Part shown: in pieces, positions 56,456-64,000 of the stretch
Numbering within the stretch: position 1 is the first letter of the stretch
How the letters are laid out: the number at the start of each line of letters is the position of its first letter
Assembly (NCBI GenBank): GCA_036398175.1
Contig: DASWHL010000007.1
Coordinates: 1 to 64,000, forward strand
Length of the DNA stretch: 64,000 nucleotides
Direction of reading: 5' to 3'
DNA from: JAOTWJ01 sp036398175
GTDB taxonomy: Bacteria > Gemmatimonadota > Gemmatimonadetes > Gemmatimonadales > GWC2-71-9
Translations under genes and position numbers: made by a program
Notes under the pieces: model-generated
The model's database searches: none
Seen by the model: the letters and a program-made list of their open reading frames with translations, nothing else
Told to the model about the DNA's origin: nothing

Positions 56456-57826
56456 GTGACGCTCGATCCCATCCCCTCCGCGTCGTCTCCCGACGCCGTT
56501 CCGGCCCCGCTCGCCCCCGGCCGGCGTGTCGGCTCGCGGTACGAGATCGTCCGGCCCCTCGGCCGCGGCGGGTTCGCGCACACGTATCTCGCGCGGGCCA
56601 TCGAGGGCGGCCGCGTGGTCGCCCTCAAGACCCTGCATGGCCGCGCCGTTACCGACCTCAAGGCGTACGAGTTGTTCGAGCGCGAGGCGCGTGTGCTCCT
56701 CGGGCTCCGGCACCGGGGCGTCCCCGAGTTCATCGAGTTCTTCCGGGCCGACCTGGGCGGGACGCAGACCGCCGTACTGGTGATGGAGTACGTGGACGGC
56801 CCGAGCCTGGCCGGGACGATCGCTGACGGACCGCCGCTCGCCCCGCTCCAGGTGCTCGACCTCATGCTCGAGCTGCTTGGCGTGCTCGACTACCTCCACA
56901 CACGCGCGCCACCCATTCTGCACCGCGACATCAAGCCCGCCAACGTGATCGTGCGCGCGGACGGCGGCCCCGTGCTGGTGGATTTCGGCGCGGTGCGCAA
57001 TGTGTTCAAGGCGCCGGGCGAGAGCGGACCCACAGTCGTGGGGACGTACGGGTACATGCCGTACGAGCAGTACATGGGGCAGGCGAGCCCGGCCAGCGAC
57101 CTCTACGCGCTGGGGGCTACGTTCCTGCACCTCGTCACTGGTCGCCCACCTTCCGACTTCATGGCGGACGACGGGCGCCTTGCCGTCCCCGCGTCGCTCC
57201 CGGTGGGCCAGCCGCTGCGCGGCGTGATCGCGCGGCTGCTCGAGTCCGCCCCGACTCGGCGGTACCCATCGGCGCGTGCCGCCCGCGAGGCGCTCCTGGC
57301 GCCGGCTCGGCCGGTTGCCGAGGGACCGGGCACCGCGCTGGTCCCGGCAGCGACCGTGCTGCCGCTCGCGCTGGATCCGGCGCCACGACCGCTCGCCGGC
57401 CCGGCGGCCGAGCGTTTCACGGCGCTGGCGCACAGCATGTGGCAGTTGATGGAGCCCACGCAGCTCCCCGACGAGCACTGGGGCGTCATGGACTGGTTCC
57501 AGATCGTGTTCTTCTCGACCGTGACCGTGGGTGTCTTGCCGCTCGTGTTCTTCGGGATCGCCCGGTCCCGCAGGCGGCGCCTGCGGCGGTTCTTCCGCGA
57601 CGGCGTCCCGGGCACCGCGGAGATCATGGACTTCCGGCCGGAGGACGTGGCGTTCGGGGTGAAGTTCACGAGAGTGCGCTACGAGTTTCAGGTGGACGGC
57701 CGCACGCACCGCGGGAGCGACGTGGTACTGCCAGTCATTGCCGACCGCTGGCGGGCGGGGGAGCATGTGGAGGTCCTGTACCTCCCCGAGCGGAGCTACG
57801 ACAGCGTGATCATCAGCGTAACCTGA
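56456..57826 (+). CDS. Ser/Thr protein kinase with DUF3592-like membrane domain
   Basis: 456 residues from GTG 56456; an ATG at 56366 would add 30 residues with no clear ribosome site, so the start is uncertain. The kinase is Hanks-type: LGRGGFAHTYLARAI glycine loop, VVALKTL lysine, HRDIKPANVIV, DFGAVRNVF and YGYMPYEQYM. After about residue 290 the chain has a membrane segment (WFQIVFFSTVTVGVLPLVFF) and a C-terminal beta domain (GTAEIMDFRPEDVAFGVKFT, RYEFQVDGRTHRGSDVVLPV) that looks like DUF3592. Ligand unknown. The TPR paralogue gene follows by 16 bases. Confidence 0.85.
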   Translation: MTLDPIPSASSPDAVPAPLAPGRRVGSRYEIVRPLGRGGFAHTYLARAIEGGRVVALKTLHGRAVTDLKAYELFEREARVLLGLRHRGVPEFIEFFRADLGGTQTAVLVMEYVDGPSLAGTIADGPPLAPLQVLDLMLELLGVLDYLHTRAPPILHRDIKPANVIVRADGGPVLVDFGAVRNVFKAPGESGPTVVGTYGYMPYEQYMGQASPASDLYALGATFLHLVTGRPPSDFMADDGRLAVPASLPVGQPLRGVIARLLESAPTRRYPSARAAREALLAPARPVAEGPGTALVPAATVLPLALDPAPRPLAGPAAERFTALAHSMWQLMEPTQLPDEHWGVMDWFQIVFFSTVTVGVLPLVFFGIARSRRRRLRRFFRDGVPGTAEIMDFRPEDVAFGVKFTRVRYEFQVDGRTHRGSDVVLPVIADRWRAGEHVEVLYLPERSYDSVIISVT

Positions 57827-57842
57827 GCAAGGAGCACCACCC

Positions 57843-58667
57843 ATGCTCTTCCGACAGATCCGCGTTCTGACACTGTTCACGGCGGTGGCCGCCCCGGCCG
57901 TGGGCCAGACGGTCCAGTACCGCGCCCCCGGTGGCGGGGTCTACGTCTCGCAGGCCGATACGGGCGCCGTCGCGCGCGCCGAAGCCGCATTGGCGGCCGA
58001 CCCGGACAACGTCGAGTTGATCCTCGCGCTCGGCCTCGCGCAGTCCGGAATACGCCGGTACCGGGAGGCCATCGCGACCTTCTCGAGGGGCATCGAGCTC
58101 GCGCCGGACAACGCGGTGCTCTACCGCTGGCGGGGCCACCGGTATCTGTCGGTCCGGGAGTTCGACCGCGCGCGCGACGATCTCGAACGGGGCCTGCAGC
58201 TCGACCCGGACTGCTACGGCTGCTTGTATCACCTGGGCATCGTCACGTTCGTCGCGGGCGACTTCGCGGGCGCGGCCGCCGCGTTTCAGCGCGGCTTGCC
58301 GCTCGCGCCGAACGCCGGGGAGACGGCGGGCTCGATTGACTGGACCTGGATGTCCCTGATGCGCGCGGGCCGCGCCGCGGACGCGAAGGCCTGGCTGGAG
58401 GGGAACGCCGATTCCCTGCCCGTGGAGAACGCGTACACGCGGCGTCTCCGCCTGTACCGGGGCGAGATCGGTCCCGGCGAGGTGCTGCCGCCCGGCGAGA
58501 CCGACGACGTCAACGTCGCGACGCTGAGCTACGGGGTGGGCAACTGGTACGTGATCCGGGGCGACACGGCACGCGCCCGCGAGTGGTTCGGGCGGGCGGT
58601 CGCCTCGGGCGGGTGGCCGGCGTTCGGGTTCATCGCGGCGGAAGCGGAGCTGGGGCGGCTGCGGTAG
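57843..58667 (+). CDS. TPR-repeat exported protein (paralogue of the 14170 gene)
   Basis: 274 residues, with AAGGAG upstream. A signal peptide (RQIRVLTLFTAVAAPAVG) is cut near QTVQ. TPR-like helices fill about residues 40-270: REAIATFSRGIELAPDNAVL, YRWRGHRYLSVREFDRARDD, HLGIVTFVAGDFAGAAAAFQ. It ends AFGFIAAEAELGRLR. The core and ending match the protein at 14170-15111, so the genes are dispersed duplicates. It is probably co-transcribed with the kinase gene 16 bases upstream. Likely a periplasmic scaffold. Confidence 0.82.
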   Translation: MLFRQIRVLTLFTAVAAPAVGQTVQYRAPGGGVYVSQADTGAVARAEAALAADPDNVELILALGLAQSGIRRYREAIATFSRGIELAPDNAVLYRWRGHRYLSVREFDRARDDLERGLQLDPDCYGCLYHLGIVTFVAGDFAGAAAAFQRGLPLAPNAGETAGSIDWTWMSLMRAGRAADAKAWLEGNADSLPVENAYTRRLRLYRGEIGPGEVLPPGETDDVNVATLSYGVGNWYVIRGDTARAREWFGRAVASGGWPAFGFIAAEAELGRLR

Positions 58668-58722
58668 ACTGAGGGCCAGCGGCGGATCACGCCGCCCGGG
58701 ACCCCGGCCAACCCTCGCCACC

Positions 58723-61638
58723 CTACTCTATCGGTCCACCCTTCTTCACCTGCGGCACCCCGTCGGTCATCCACTTGGGCGCGGGCGCGTCCTTCAGATA
58801 GTGGTCGAAGAACTGCCGCATCCGGACCTGGAAATCCTTCTGATTCTCTTTCCGGCCCAGGTGGTGCGGCTCGTCGGGATAGGAGAGCAGAATCACTGCT
58901 TTGCCGTTGCGCCGCGCGGCGTTGAAGTACTCGAGCCCCTGGTGCCAGTCCACGGCCCCGTCCGCCGTGCCGTGCAGGATCATGAACGGGGTCGTGATCT
59001 TCTGCACGTTGTGCAGGGGTGACTGGTCCTCGTATTGCTCCTCGGCGGTCCAGGGCGTCGAGTCGCGGCCCATGCGCACCTGGCCCACCTCCATGATGCC
59101 TTGCTGGACGGTCCCCGTCTGCTTGTACAGCTCGTTGTAGAAGCTCACGAGGTTGGTGGGCGGCGCGCCCGTCACCACGGCGGCGAACATGTCGGTCTGG
59201 GTCACGATGTAGGACGACTGGTACCCGCCCCAGCTGTGGCCCTGGAGCCCGATGCGCGCGGGATCGGCGTAGCCCAGCTCGATCACCTTTTTGACCGCAC
59301 TCGTCACACAATCCAGCGCCGACGTGCCCGGCCGGCCGATCTGATAGACCACGTCGGGCTGGAAGACGAGGTAGCCGTTACTCGCGTACGTCGAGATGTG
59401 CGGCCGGTCGTCGTACACCGGCATCGAGAACCGGTGATGCGTGTTCGACATGATCTCGTAGAAGTACACCAGCATGGGGTACCGCTTGCCGGGCTCGTAG
59501 CCCGCGGGAAGCGTGAGCGTGCCCTGGAGCCGCTGGCCCTTGCTGTTCGTGTAGTCAATCAGGACCTTCCCGCTCGGCCACAGGAATTCCGCGAGCTGGG
59601 GGTTGGCGTCGGTGACCTTTCTGGGAGCGGCGAACGCGCTCGTGGCGGTCCAGTAGTCCGGGAACTCGCGGAATGTCTGGCGAGTGAAGGTCACGCGGTC
59701 GGCCCTGGCGGCCTTCTCAATCTGGCCGATGCCCTGATCGTCCCAGATGAGCGGCGTGGGCCGGCCGGTGGGCGGGAGCCGCCAGTACCCCGACTTCTTG
59801 GTCCACTCCCCGTACGCGGCCAGCAGCTGCGGCTGAGTGAGGTCCACGGCCTCGTCATCCTGGCTTCCGCCGCCGAAGCCGAACCCGCCACCGCCGCCGC
59901 GCGGCTGGCCATCGTCGTCGAACCGGACCAGCCGGAACCGGATCTGCTCGGCGTCACCGACACCGCCCGTCAGGTTGACCCCCTTGCCGCCGTCGAGGGG
60001 CAGGCGCCACAGGTCGAAACGGTGATTCAGGATCACCGCACGCCCGTCCTTCGTCCAGCCGGCAACCCCATAGGTCGGCCGCTCGTACGGATGGTCGTCC
60101 TCGGCGTTCACGAAGCTCACACCGGTGGCGCGGTCGAGGGCCACCGCGCGGCCGGCCTCGAGGTCGTACGCGAAGACATGGCCGTCCTCGAGGTACAGAA
60201 ACCAGCGGCTGTCGGGTGACGTGCCCATCGTGCGGCCGAGGGCCCTGGCGACAAGGGTCCGTTCGCCGGTGGCGATGTTGACCCGGTAGTAGTCGGCCCG
60301 GCCGCCGCCCCAGCTCACCTCGCCGCGATACGGCGTGTCGAGGCGGCCGATGCCCCACTTCCCGTTGGCGGTGGATTGGACGGTCCGCATGTCCTCGTCG
60401 CCGAGCTGCACGAACTTCCGCGTGGCGAGGTGCAGCACCGCCGGATAGGTGGCCCGCCGCAGCTGCTGGATCCGGACCGTCTGGACGGACTGGGGTTCCG
60501 TGTCCTTCCAGTGCCAGACGTCCACGTTGGCTCTGGCGTCACCGCCCTCCTCGGGCTCGACTTCCTGCGCCTTGATGCCGATGAAGATGCGCGAGGCGTC
60601 AGGACTCCAACGCGGCGCCGCGAACTCACTCACCACCATTCCGGTGGGAAACGCCGCATCCGCGGCGGGGTCGTAGGCCGTCGCGTTCGACCGCGGCGTG
60701 CCGAGCCGGGTCCAGGCGTAGAGCACGTTGTCCTTTTGCTTGTTGCTTTTGGCCTTGTCGCCGGAGAGCACGGCCAGGTTGGTTCCCGAATCGCTCCAGG
60801 CGAGCTGCGCGTAGTCGCGGGCGCCGGTGTTGAGCGCCTGGGCGGCGCCGGTGGCGAGATCCAGCAGATAGACGCCGTTGCCAAGGCGCTCGGCCGCGTC
60901 CACCGTGTACGCGAGGAGCCGGCCGGCGTCATCGAAGGCGTACAGATTGACGTTACCAATATTGCGCGTGACGCCGGTGGCCAGCTCGCGGAGCACCAGA
61001 TCGGCGCCATCGCGTGTGGTGTCGCCCTGCGGCCGGTTGGCGCGGACGGCCAGCCACCGGGCATCGTTCGAAAAGCGGAAGCTCGCCGCGTTCGGGACCG
61101 TGAACTTCTCGCCGCCCGCGACGTCGAGCAGCTCGAACCGGCGGGTGGGGCGCGCGCCCTGCGCGGGCGCCGTCCCACGCTGCGGGGTCGGGGCTCCGGG
61201 CCGGGCGCCGCGCCGCGCCGAGTCCCGGCCGGGGGGATTCACGTAGTAGCCGAGCCACCGACCGTCGGGAGAGAACACCGGGGAGCCGGCCGCCCCGCCG
61301 CCAAAGCCCCCGCCCCCGCCGCGACCCGTTTCCGGAATCGCCCCGGCCGGAATGGTATGGACCTTGTCGCCATCCAGCTGCCGCACCGTGATGGTCATGT
61401 CGCCGTCGTTGGGCTGAACCGTGTGGGCCAGCCAGGCGCCGTCCGGGGAGATGGCCGCGTTCGTGATCCGGCGCCACGGCCCGTACTCGGCCAGGTTCAG
61501 GAGTTTGGGTCCCGTGTCGGCCTTGGCCGCCGCGGTGTCGCGAGGTTGCCGGCCGCCGCGGGCCTGGGCGGGGGCCGGGGGAGCGACGACGACGACGAGC
61601 AGGAGGAGCGTGAGCCAGGTGGCACGGGAACGGCGCAT
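58723..61638 (-). CDS. S9-family prolyl oligopeptidase-type peptidase, secreted
   Basis: 971 residues from ATG 61638. A signal peptide (RATWLTLLLLVVVVAPPAPA) is followed by a WD40-like beta-propeller (about 30-650). The alpha/beta-hydrolase domain holds the catalytic Ser in GLQGHSWGGYQSSYIVTQTD near residue 800. The Asp lies in LHGTADGAVDWHQGLEYFNA near 891, and His in DEPHHLGRKENQ near 923. S9 members cut after Pro or Ala from short peptides. The large size and Gly/Arg-rich loop (about 75-120, RGGGGGFGGGA and PGAPTPQRGTAPAQ) fit exported Gemmatimonadota enzymes. Divergent from the M23 gene. Confidence 0.9.
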   Translation of the reverse strand: MRRSRATWLTLLLLVVVVAPPAPAQARGGRQPRDTAAAKADTGPKLLNLAEYGPWRRITNAAISPDGAWLAHTVQPNDGDMTITVRQLDGDKVHTIPAGAIPETGRGGGGGFGGGAAGSPVFSPDGRWLGYYVNPPGRDSARRGARPGAPTPQRGTAPAQGARPTRRFELLDVAGGEKFTVPNAASFRFSNDARWLAVRANRPQGDTTRDGADLVLRELATGVTRNIGNVNLYAFDDAGRLLAYTVDAAERLGNGVYLLDLATGAAQALNTGARDYAQLAWSDSGTNLAVLSGDKAKSNKQKDNVLYAWTRLGTPRSNATAYDPAADAAFPTGMVVSEFAAPRWSPDASRIFIGIKAQEVEPEEGGDARANVDVWHWKDTEPQSVQTVRIQQLRRATYPAVLHLATRKFVQLGDEDMRTVQSTANGKWGIGRLDTPYRGEVSWGGGRADYYRVNIATGERTLVARALGRTMGTSPDSRWFLYLEDGHVFAYDLEAGRAVALDRATGVSFVNAEDDHPYERPTYGVAGWTKDGRAVILNHRFDLWRLPLDGGKGVNLTGGVGDAEQIRFRLVRFDDDGQPRGGGGGFGFGGGSQDDEAVDLTQPQLLAAYGEWTKKSGYWRLPPTGRPTPLIWDDQGIGQIEKAARADRVTFTRQTFREFPDYWTATSAFAAPRKVTDANPQLAEFLWPSGKVLIDYTNSKGQRLQGTLTLPAGYEPGKRYPMLVYFYEIMSNTHHRFSMPVYDDRPHISTYASNGYLVFQPDVVYQIGRPGTSALDCVTSAVKKVIELGYADPARIGLQGHSWGGYQSSYIVTQTDMFAAVVTGAPPTNLVSFYNELYKQTGTVQQGIMEVGQVRMGRDSTPWTAEEQYEDQSPLHNVQKITTPFMILHGTADGAVDWHQGLEYFNAARRNGKAVILLSYPDEPHHLGRKENQKDFQVRMRQFFDHYLKDAPAPKWMTDGVPQVKKGGPIE

Positions 61639-61772
61639 AGTGGTCTCCGAGTTCGCGGAGTGGCAGGCGAGTGAGATTGCCGGTAGTACGCGGCGCGGCG
61701 GGTGGCCGTTGGGAGGTGGCCGCGAGTTCACTCGCGGGTGGAACCGGCGACCGCGGCCGCGGTATCTGGGAC

Positions 61773-63182
61773 ATGCGCGGTCATTGGGCGAACGCCATTT
61801 CGGCCCTGGTGGTCGGCCTTGCCGGACTCACCGCCGCGTGCGAACCGGGCGGCGGCCCGTCTATGCGCTTCATCGCCGGCACGCCGCATCAGGAGTACGC
61901 GGCGCGCCTCCGGCAGGCGGGGCTTCACGCCACGGCGCTCGGGCGCGACTGGATGGCCGCCGCCGACCGGGCGCTGGCCGAGCCGGTGGACGTGGACACA
62001 CCCCACCTGGAGGCGCGGTTTCTCGACCCGGCGCGCGCCACGGCGGTCGCGTACCGGCTCGTGCTCGAGCGCGGGCAGCGGCTGGTGGCGCACCTCGACT
62101 CCGGCGAAGGCGGCCGCGGGGATGCGCGGTTCTTCCTGGACCTCTTCTTCGCGGCGGACACCACGGCCTCGCTCCAGCTCGCCGCCACCGGCGACTCCGC
62201 CGGCCGGACCCTGGAGTACGTGGCGCTGCGGCCCGGCACCTACGTGCTGCGCGTGCAGCCCGAGCTGCTGCGCGGCGGGCGCGTCACGCTTTCGGTCACG
62301 GCGCGGGCGTCCCTCGGGTTCCCGGTTGCCGGGCGGGACATGGCGGGCATCCGGAGCGGGTTCGGCGCCCCGCGCGACGCCGGCCGACGCGAGCACCAGG
62401 GAGTGGACATCTTCGCCCCGCGTGGCACGCCCGTCGTGGCCGCGGTGGCGGGCCGCGTGTCCCGCGTCAGCACCAGCCGGCTGGGCGGAAACGTCGTCTG
62501 GCTGCGTGAGGACGGGATAGACCGGCGCCTCTACTACGCGCACCTCGACCGCCACGCGGTGCTCGAAGGCGCGTGGGTGCGGCCGGGCGACACGCTCGGC
62601 TTCGTCGGGAACACCGGCAACGCCCGCACCACACCACCGCATCTCCATTTCGGCATCTACATGCGGGGGCTGGGACCGGTGGATCCACACTTCCACCTGT
62701 ATGATCCGCCCCAGGACGTCGCTCGCTTCGCCGGCGACTCGGCGCTCGTGGGACGGTGGGCGCGCATCGGGACGGCCGAGGCCGCGATCCGGGCGCGCCC
62801 GGGGACCACGTCGGCGGTCCTGACGGTGGTGCCCGGGCTTACGCCGGTGGAGCTACTGGCGGGCTCCGGCGGCTGGTACCGGGCCCGCCTGCCCAATGGT
62901 CGGGAGGGATATGTGGCGGTGCGCGCCACCGAGACGCTCACCCCGCTCGAGATGGCGACCGTGGTCGGCGGATCCCTGCTGCGCGCGGCACCCCGGGACG
63001 CGGGAGCCGCGGTTGATTCGGTGGGCCAGGGAGACACGGTACCGGTCTTCGGCCGGTTCGGGGCGTATGCGCTCGTCCAACGTGCCGCGGGACCGCCGGG
63101 CTGGCTTGGGGAAAGTCGTCTGGAGGCACCCGCGGTGGTCGGGGGCGGTGAGGATCGCGGGGGAGCGGCAGGCGGACGGTGA
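61773..63182 (+). CDS. M23-family peptidase with SH3-like domain, lipoprotein
   Basis: 469 residues from ATG 61773; the lipobox is GLAGLTAACEPG. A beta-rich N-terminal half (RFLDPARATAVAYRLVLERG) precedes the LytM/M23 domain with the zinc pair in EHQGVDIFAPRGTPVVA (HxxxD, near 208) and HLHFGIYMRGLG (HxH, near 290). An SH3b-like repeat follows (about 325-460), with RARPGTTSAVLTVVPGLTPV and GGWYRARLPNGREGYVAVRA. It should cut cross-bridges of peptidoglycan in the periplasm, binding murein through SH3b. It is divergent from the S9 gene. Confidence 0.89.
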   Translation: MRGHWANAISALVVGLAGLTAACEPGGGPSMRFIAGTPHQEYAARLRQAGLHATALGRDWMAAADRALAEPVDVDTPHLEARFLDPARATAVAYRLVLERGQRLVAHLDSGEGGRGDARFFLDLFFAADTTASLQLAATGDSAGRTLEYVALRPGTYVLRVQPELLRGGRVTLSVTARASLGFPVAGRDMAGIRSGFGAPRDAGRREHQGVDIFAPRGTPVVAAVAGRVSRVSTSRLGGNVVWLREDGIDRRLYYAHLDRHAVLEGAWVRPGDTLGFVGNTGNARTTPPHLHFGIYMRGLGPVDPHFHLYDPPQDVARFAGDSALVGRWARIGTAEAAIRARPGTTSAVLTVVPGLTPVELLAGSGGWYRARLPNGREGYVAVRATETLTPLEMATVVGGSLLRAAPRDAGAAVDSVGQGDTVPVFGRFGAYALVQRAAGPPGWLGESRLEAPAVVGGGEDRGGAAGGR

Positions 63183-63189
63183 CGGTCGC

Positions 63190-63585
63190 TCAGGGTGCGG
63201 CCCGTTCGGCCTCCGCCACCAGCGCGATCCCGCCCCGCACGTTCTGGTGCACCCGCACGCGCACGCTCCTGGGCGCGATGGCATAGACCACGTCGTCCGC
63301 GATCCGCGCCGCAAGCGTTTCACAGAACGCCCCCTCTTCCCGATACGACCACAGGTAGTACTTGACGGCCTTCGACTCAAGGCAGCGTTCGCCCGGCTCG
63401 TACTCGATCTCGACCGCGCCGAAATCCGGCTGGCCGGTTTTCGGGCAGATGGACGTGAACTCGGTCGCTTCCAGATGGATCCGCTGGACGTCCGGCGCGG
63501 GGAACGACTCCCGCTTCAGGACCTCGCGGGCTTCGACGGGACTCGTCGGCCGCGGGAGGGGGCCGGTGGGGGGAAGGACGGTCAT
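63190..63585 (-). CDS. queF: NADPH-dependent preQ0 reductase (QueF type I)
   Basis: 131 residues. The family motif is TEFTSICPKTGQPDFGAVEI, with the catalytic Cys and substrate-binding Asp. The NADPH-site stretch ESKAVKYYLWSYREEGAFCE replaces the usual FHE with FCE; I cannot say how common that is. VRGGIALVAEAER closes the protein. QueF reduces 7-cyano-7-deazaguanine to 7-aminomethyl-7-deazaguanine in queuosine synthesis. No other queuosine gene is nearby. The gene is convergent with the M23 gene, seven bases away. Confidence 0.94.
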   Translation of the reverse strand: MTVLPPTGPLPRPTSPVEAREVLKRESFPAPDVQRIHLEATEFTSICPKTGQPDFGAVEIEYEPGERCLESKAVKYYLWSYREEGAFCETLAARIADDVVYAIAPRSVRVRVHQNVRGGIALVAEAERAAP

Positions 63586-63717
63586 GGGAATCCCAATCTA
63601 GCGTGGGATGCGCGGGTGGCGGAGCCGCTTGCCTCCGGCCTCGATCCTCGGCACGTTTTCCACGAGGCGCCCGGCCCCCTGCCACGTGCCGGCCGGCGCA
63701 CTACCCGGGAGAGCCCG

Positions 63718-64000
63718 ATGACGAGATCCCACCCGATCCGACTCGGCGGCGCGTTCACGCTCATCGCGCTGCTGCTCACGCCCCGTGCCGCATCCGCTCA
63801 GCGGCCGTTCCCCTCGGACTCGAGTCTCCGCGCCACCCTGGCGGACCTGGTAGCTGCGGGTCGCGCCGCCGGGGTGGTCGTGGGTCTGCTCGAGGAGGAC
63901 GGGACCCGGCGGGTCGTGGCACACGGCAGCCCCGGCGCCGGCGGACGTCCGCTCGATGGCGAAAGCGTCTTCGAGATCGGGTCCATCACGAAGACATTCA
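63718..64000 (+). CDS. Serine beta-lactamase-like hydrolase (partial)
   Basis: The frame starts at ATG 63718 and runs off the window (94 codons visible). A signal peptide (GGAFTLIALLLTPRAASA) is cut near AQRP. The N-terminal block continues ATLADLVAAGRAAGVVVGLL and reaches FEIGSITKTF, where SITK is the SxxK catalytic motif of the class C/penicillin-binding serine hydrolase superfamily. Members include beta-lactamases, esterases and D-aminopeptidases; the visible part does not decide which. The rest is outside the window. Confidence 0.85.
   Translation, partial: MTRSHPIRLGGAFTLIALLLTPRAASAQRPFPSDSSLRATLADLVAAGRAAGVVVGLLEEDGTRRVVAHGSPGAGGRPLDGESVFEIGSITKTF

Overview
The window is very G+C-rich bacterial chromosome, densely coded on both strands. 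No rRNA, tRNA, CRISPR array, insertion sequence or phage gene was seen. Gene content suggests a soil member of Gemmatimonadota or a near relative. The pointers are a large MacB/FtsX permease of the Acidobacteria/Gemmatimonadota type, a Tat-exported molybdenum hydroxylase of the isoquinoline oxidoreductase type, many secreted peptidases (S9, M14, M15, M23, M48 and a DUF4953-type zinc protease), Ser/Thr kinases and TPR lipoproteins. This assignment is inference from gene content, not from a marker gene.

Layout. 1-3.5 kb: divergent ligD (cut by the window edge) and ku for end joining, a MerR-TPR regulator, a YbaK-type editing protein and a VapBC pair. 3.6-15.1 kb: a UvrD-type helicase with an internal DnaQ-like exonuclease, an MCE protein, an enoyl-CoA hydratase, a GTPase related to cyclic 2,3-diphosphoglycerate synthetase, a DUF4139 protein, a histidine-kinase fragment without an ATPase domain overlapping an inositol-monophosphatase-family gene, and a TPR lipoprotein. 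15.2-29.6 kb: a two-subunit molybdenum hydroxylase, a zinc protease flanked by two blocks of facing short tandem repeats, a Ser/Thr kinase-TPR protein, a histidine phosphatase, an M14 peptidase, a B12-binding radical SAM protein and a small membrane protein.

29.6-44.7 kb is an envelope and stress region. It holds a class A PBP-like protein, an M15 D,D-carboxypeptidase-like protein, an L,D-transpeptidase, two DUF3494 (ice-binding-like) proteins around an OmpA-family protein, several tiny membrane proteins, a 39-residue very basic peptide, a small exported two-gene module, a glycine-zipper lipoprotein and an M48 protease. Four transcription units here share a 31-bp element pointing at the first gene, which I read as a common promoter for an alternative sigma factor. 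44.9-50.3 kb is a signalling block: two tandem NarL-type regulators (one with a degenerate receiver), then a compact kaiC-kaiB-histidine kinase-response regulator operon. 50.6-52.5 kb holds an OmpA-family lipoprotein and a second copy of the small exported two-gene module. 52.6-64 kb holds a Tat-exported NAD-dependent epimerase-like protein, the permease, another Ser/Thr kinase, a second TPR paralogue, S9 and M23 peptidases, queF and the start of a serine hydrolase.

The best candidates for undescribed biology are the duplicated two-gene exported module (41650-42323 and 51744-52522), the shared promoter element that ties envelope and small-protein genes into one apparent regulon, and the Kai-type clock or stress operon with its own sensor kinase and regulator. 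Smaller items include an RBS-masking hairpin, a hidden 39-residue basic protein and leaderless-looking promoters at ku and vapBC.
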